From Rhyacophila brunnea (taxonomy: Eukaryota; Arthropoda; Insecta; Trichoptera; Rhyacophilidae): a stretch of 64,000 bases of DNA. The stretch covers positions 496,001 to 560,000 of the forward strand of contig JAGYXB010000615.1 of assembly GCA_022495005.1 (NCBI GenBank). Direction: 5' to 3'. Of the stretch, positions 60,200-64,000 are shown in pieces. The notes beneath the pieces are model-generated. The model was not told the origin of the DNA. It did not search any database and was given only the letters and a program-made list of their open reading frames with translations. Numbering within the stretch: the first letter of the stretch is position 1; each line of letters opens with the position of its first letter. A program made the position numbers and the translations under genes.

Positions 60200-60480
60200 T
60201 TAATTATTTTTTGAACATACATAATTTTGAAAAACACTTTCTGAGTATATTATAACCAATAGATAAAATCTTTTTTGAAAAAAGTAAGCCACCCCGACGG
60301 GGAATCGAACCCTGTATCTCCCGGGTTTACGCCCCATCCGTCGCATTTACCAATATGCTACGCAGTGACATACTAATTGCGACAAATTTTAACTATTGGT
60401 AAATTTTTAATACCTACTCATCAGCGCTTGATACATTCTTAAATCTTGAGAATTATTCGTTGAATAAAAGAAATAGTTAA
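60200..60480 (-). mobile_element. Second copy of the tRNA-carrying element
   Basis: The reverse complement aligns with 53330-53505 on both sides of the tRNA-like core (CGCAATTAG/CGTAATTAG upstream; TTTTCAAAATTATGTATGTTCA and relatives downstream). Its far part, TTCTTTTATTCAACG, also appears near 53046. The tRNA-like cores of the two copies are clearly different. Confidence 0.55.
60296..60371 (-). repeat. tRNA-like sequence
   Basis: Minus-strand A box (TAGCATATTGGTAAATGC) and B box (GGGTTCGATTCCC). The acceptor ends do not pair properly, so I treat it as a tRNA-derived pseudogene. Confidence 0.5.
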
Positions 60481-61861
60481 TTATAATTATTTTTTGTCAA
60501 TTTCGAAATGAGTTTCTGGGAAAATGTGGTGTGATTTTTTCCACCTTTTTTTCGATATGCAAAAAATGTAATTTTATTTTCACAAAATCAAGCATTTTTT
60601 CTTCTCAATCGCTTGTTTTCGTACCCCGTCTGGCATGTTTTTATTAACGATAGTTGGCAACACTGTGTAGGATTCGAACACACGTGTTTCGCTTACTGCG
60701 CCAATTACCAACCCAAAACCACTTTCAACATAAAGACAATAGTCACAATGCTGATGATCACATTAAAAAAATAACCTAAGTAATAGCTAAATTTTCATAC
60801 TTGCTTGTTTGAAATATCAATATTCATCATATTATTATAAGAGTATCAAATCCATTTTAACCATTCTAATTTCAAAATGCAGTGTTCTCTTTTTATATGA
60901 GATTAAAAAACAAAAGAACGTCGATCGAATGTCATTTGTTCAATCAATCTACACTGTCAATAAAAATGACACGTCTAAATCAGTATTAATATCAGAAATT
61001 GTCATTTTTCATTCGTATTTCGGTCATTGTTTGCTAGGAATTACAAAACCGTGTTGAAAGACATTTTGAAAACATAAACAGATCTAACAAGCTCAACCAA
61101 CTAAATAAGATTTAGCCAAAACTCGAGTATCTTTTTCATGTGTGTGGTGTTTTTTTATATAATCTGTAGTTCAACTCTCCTACATGGATTCACATCCATG
61201 AGAAGAAGAAATGGCTGATGCTGGCACCAACGACGAAGAACAGCTGCTTTGGTGATCAATAGCACCTCAACAATATCTTTTTTTCTCTTTATTTATTCTT
61301 TGGTTGGTTTTTCGATAGGTACAACTTGATTTACCTGTTCTTTTTATTCTAAATGTCATGTCATTATTATTTTCATTATGTAGGTACCGAATATGTTGTT
61401 TTAAAATAAATAAACCTTGGCTAACTATAGCTGGTGAGATATATCGAAGTTGACAGTTGGAGATGTTTAAAAAGAGCTACCAGCCTGCATCAGCTGTCGG
61501 TAGCCCAATAGCAGCGACGTAGCCATAAGACAGCAGATAATTGTGCCACATACTTGCAGCTACTAGCGATGAGCTATATTGAGAAGAGAGAGCTTCAAAG
61601 AAATTCAGCTGCACCACAGCTCTGTAAGATGATTACATCAATGTGATCCTACCTGCAGTGATTCAGCTTGGGTTCCCTAAGAATTTTTTAAATGATTTTT
61701 TTCTTTCAACTTATATGATAAATTTCAGTTATTTACCCAGCCTTATTGTTCGTCTAGCAAGCTTGCCTGTGGAGTGGGAAAAGTAAACGTTGTTAACTTA
61801 TATGTACAAATTAATTATGAATTAATTCAATTAAATCCAATCCAATTCAATTCAATTTAAT
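60481..61861. other. Intergenic stretch
   Basis: Apart from the hAT fragment up to 60667, no gene or repeat recognised. Confidence 0.5.
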
Positions 61862-62397
61862 AAACAAATTGTTTTTCAATTTGTGTTTGGAGTTAAGAGT
61901 ATGGATATAACACGTTGAGCAAATGGCTAACATCCATTTCTCTTAAAAAAAACTTTTAATATCTGTATACCAGAGGTAAACTACGGTAAATCCTAAATAA
62001 CAACTTCACAGGAGAGACGAATTTGTGATTTTTGGAACTTTCAACTTGTGGCATTCGTGAATGGGAAAAGATAAAAATTTATCTATTTATCAAAACCTTT
62101 TTGTTTTTTTACCGCTGTAGTTCGATTATAAATTTCATCAAAAGAATTGTATGTTTTCTTACTGTTGTTTACCTCTAATAGTTATGGAGTTACAATGACA
62201 TTTTTAATTTTTAAGTTTTATAATAAGAGTAATATGAGTTACATCTGTTTACCACGTATGCAGGATAAGTAATGAAGTAACAATATAACAATAACTCCAT
62301 TTCACGATTTTTGGAGTTACAATAGTTGACCTCTGGTATACAGATATAACCTCCACTTTGTGGAAGCCCATATGATCCTCTCAGGATCGAACATGGT
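61862..62397 (+). repeat. SINE body interrupted by a MITE
   Basis: Left part AATTGTTTTTCAATTTGTG to TTTCTCTTAAAAAAAAC, and right part CCTCCACTTTGTGGAAGCCC to GGATCGAACATGG, match the two halves of other SINE bodies. The MITE at 61962-62344 splits it. Confidence 0.8.
61962..62344. mobile_element. Mariner-like MITE inserted in the SINE
   Basis: TCTGTATACCAGAGGTAAAC at the left pairs with its complement at the right, with one mismatch. TA flanks both sides (61960-61961 and 62345-62346). Removing it and one TA rebuilds a SINE body collinear with 12890-13057. 383 bp, non-coding. Confidence 0.88.
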
Positions 62398-63257
62398 GAA
62401 GTAAGTAAGTAATATTTAAGTAAAAAAAAAATTCAATTTTCTCTATATCCATGGTATTTTTCACATAGCAAATTTCATACCATAAAATACTGGTATTATA
62501 TGTACCTATATATTTAGTAAAACTCCAATGTATTTCATATTTTAGTACATTAACGTTAGAGGATGTGAACATAATCAATGATGACTTATGCCTAATGTAT
62601 GATATTGCGTGAATGATTTTTAATTCATAACAGGTGGGAAAAATACTTTTTTCTTCTCTCAGAAAATTACTTTTTTTGGGCCACTGCCAATTCAAGGACA
62701 CTGGGGTATATCCTCTTGAGCCCTTTGATATATCCAGGCTTGGCCATATTATGTATATATATACTACATTGAGCACGAATATTACGAAAGGAGATAGCTA
62801 TACCTATATAAAGTTTTCTGGCATGACTAAATTTATCTATACCCACTTTTAGATTATTAAATAACATTTTTTGTATACATTTAAAATAGAAGATTCATAT
62901 AGAAATGAGTTTAGTGGGTAAGTATACACTGCAGGCAATAGGCATAAGACAAATTATGGTTTATAACGAAACGTGAATATTTAAATAGATACCGCAAGGC
63001 AAACAGATTATAATCTCATCTTCTAAGTAGACCTAGTTTCTCGAGTTGCTGACTTAATTTGTTACATAATCAATCACAACATTATTATCATAGGGCGATT
63101 TTTATTAACCTTTATTATATATAATATTTGTAGTACCTATGTAATCTCTTATAATTTAATATATTATTTAAGAAATAATTTAAACAATCTTATTTTTTCG
63201 CTATATTTATAAATGCCTCTGGTGCTTGTGTAAACATTAGTGTTCTCCATATTTTTC
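62398..63257. other. AT-rich intergenic stretch
   Basis: A minus-strand open frame (62381-62776) has no recognisable similarity and overlaps repeat-like DNA. Nothing else seen. Confidence 0.5.
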
Positions 63258-63600
63258 AGGCATGCAAGGCAATTAATGCCTTCAAAATGTGGTCTTGGTG
63301 CCAAATGCTTGGTATTTCTTGGGCAGAGCACATTACGAACCTGTCAATCGTTCAGAGACTTCAAATTATCTGAGACGCATTCTGCAGTTTTTAAGATATA
63401 TTATTCAACCCGGACGCCCCGGACCGGATAACCTGGAGAGACTTGTGGTTTTGTGTAGAAGAGTGTCGACGCGCTGAAGCGACCAAGTGGATGATCTTGC
63501 TGGATACACTTTACCCCGAGAGAAGCAGAGGACAGTGAAGATGGAGAGTTTCGATCACTCAGAAGATGACATGACGCATTTCAGGGTTCAATGAAAGATA
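63258..63600 (+). pseudogene. LINE C-terminal remnant
   Basis: A decayed frame reads MWSWCQMLGISWAEHITN, matching the 'EMWCWRRMLRISWTDHVTN' type region downstream of the reverse transcriptase in many insect non-LTR elements. Further on, DNLERLVV fits the same tail in another frame. Stops and frameshifts are present. Confidence 0.75.
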
Positions 63601-63660
63601 CATGCCTACATCAAATTTATTATTTCCACTGAGAAATATATCTAGTAAATCTAGTATAGT

Positions 63661-64000
63661 TATGGCCCCCACATCTTGCAGCGGGCCCCCATGCCAGGAT
63701 GTCTGGCGACCCCCTACCTATCGCACGGTTATATGCAGTGTGACATACTTCAGAAGCGTTCTCCAAACGTGTTCCAGGTAAAATTAAGGGCAATCAGTGT
63801 ACTTTTAGCGATTTATTGTATTCTCGAATACACCCATTTAAATTATGGAGTTGTCGAATATCGACACAAAATACAGCTGAATATTTTTTAATCTTGAGGG
63901 AAAATAGCGCCGCACGCGACTTTCTTTTATCATTAGAGCAAATTTGTGATTGATGTAACTTATAAGGTAGACGTGCCACGCAGGGCCCTTCAGAGCCCGG
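63661..64000 (-). mobile_element. Transposon family Z, copy 3 (reaches the window edge)
   Basis: Reads TATGGCCCCCACATCTTG, the complement of the right end of copy 1. The middle (GGAGTTGTCGAATATCGACAC) matches copies 1 and 2 in reverse. The other end lies at or beyond base 64000. Confidence 0.75.

Larger units (their letters stand above)
59772..60667. repeat. CAGTGTTGCCAACT-type hAT fragments
   Basis: Fragments of the same family as 49176-49721. 59772 begins CAGCGTTGCCCACTTAGCA, and 60480-60667 (reverse) ends GATAGTTGGCAACACTG and shares GTACCCCGTCTGGCATG. A solo end AGTTGGGAACGCTG lies at 59381-59394. Whether 59772 and 60667 are the two ends of one copy is uncertain, because no matching duplication flanks them. 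Confidence 0.55.

Noticed and set aside
60296..60371. Functional tRNA gene on the minus strand
   Set aside because: The acceptor stem does not pair; part of the same repeat family.
62381..62776. 131-codon minus-strand frame
   Set aside because: AT-rich composition, no recognisable motif, overlaps the end of the SINE.
1..64000. CRISPR arrays, bacterial operons, rRNA genes, endogenous viral genes
   Set aside because: No regularly spaced repeats, no prokaryotic gene organisation, no rRNA-like sequence and no viral protein motif that I can support.

Overview
This is eukaryotic DNA, almost certainly from an insect. It is AT-rich with many TAGGTAC-type and ATAATATTAT-type motifs, it carries one intron-containing gene, and it is crowded with non-autonomous DNA transposons, a tRNA-derived SINE and LINE fragments. 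A hemipteran (aphid-like) source fits the base composition and repeats, but lepidopterans also use TAGGTAC motifs, so the order is not settled.

The only convincing host gene is on the + strand. It is the homologue of Drosophila jing / vertebrate AEBP2, a C2H2 zinc-finger accessory subunit of Polycomb repressive complex 2 (PRC2). Six coding exons can be assembled in one continuous frame: 5055-5095, 22944-25764, 26857-27036, 28023-28167, 28959-29190 and 31244-31700. They give 3876 nt, or 1291 residues plus stop. The start exon at 5024-5095 is small. I infer it from a canonical acceptor, a GTAAGT donor, a strong ATG context, an in-frame upstream stop, and a phase that fits the main exon 17.8 kb downstream. 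Zinc fingers 1 and 3 are each split by an intron.

Layout. 1-5023: upstream sequence with a hAT-like element containing a nested fold-back. 5096-22943: intron 1, a graveyard of MITEs, SINEs and LINE scraps. 22944-31700: the jing body, whose introns also carry a MITE, a LINE reverse-transcriptase remnant split by another transposon, and a piggyBac-like piece. 31701 to about 34.3 kb (possibly further): 3'UTR, with few repeats. About 42.8-64 kb: intergenic, very transposon-rich.

The most interesting non-gene content is in 42.8-64 kb. A 2.1-kb DNA transposon (44866-46957) has terminal inverted repeats, a 4-bp ATTT target duplication and a decayed transposase of a poorly characterised arthropod family. 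There is a nested hAT-into-hAT insertion at 49176-50104, a Tigger/pogo element (58297-59287) with a CENP-B-type helix-turn-helix remnant, a family of mobile elements that carry tRNA-like genes, and a TA-flanked MITE sitting inside a SINE. No bacterial genes, CRISPR arrays, rRNA genes or convincing viral genes were seen.
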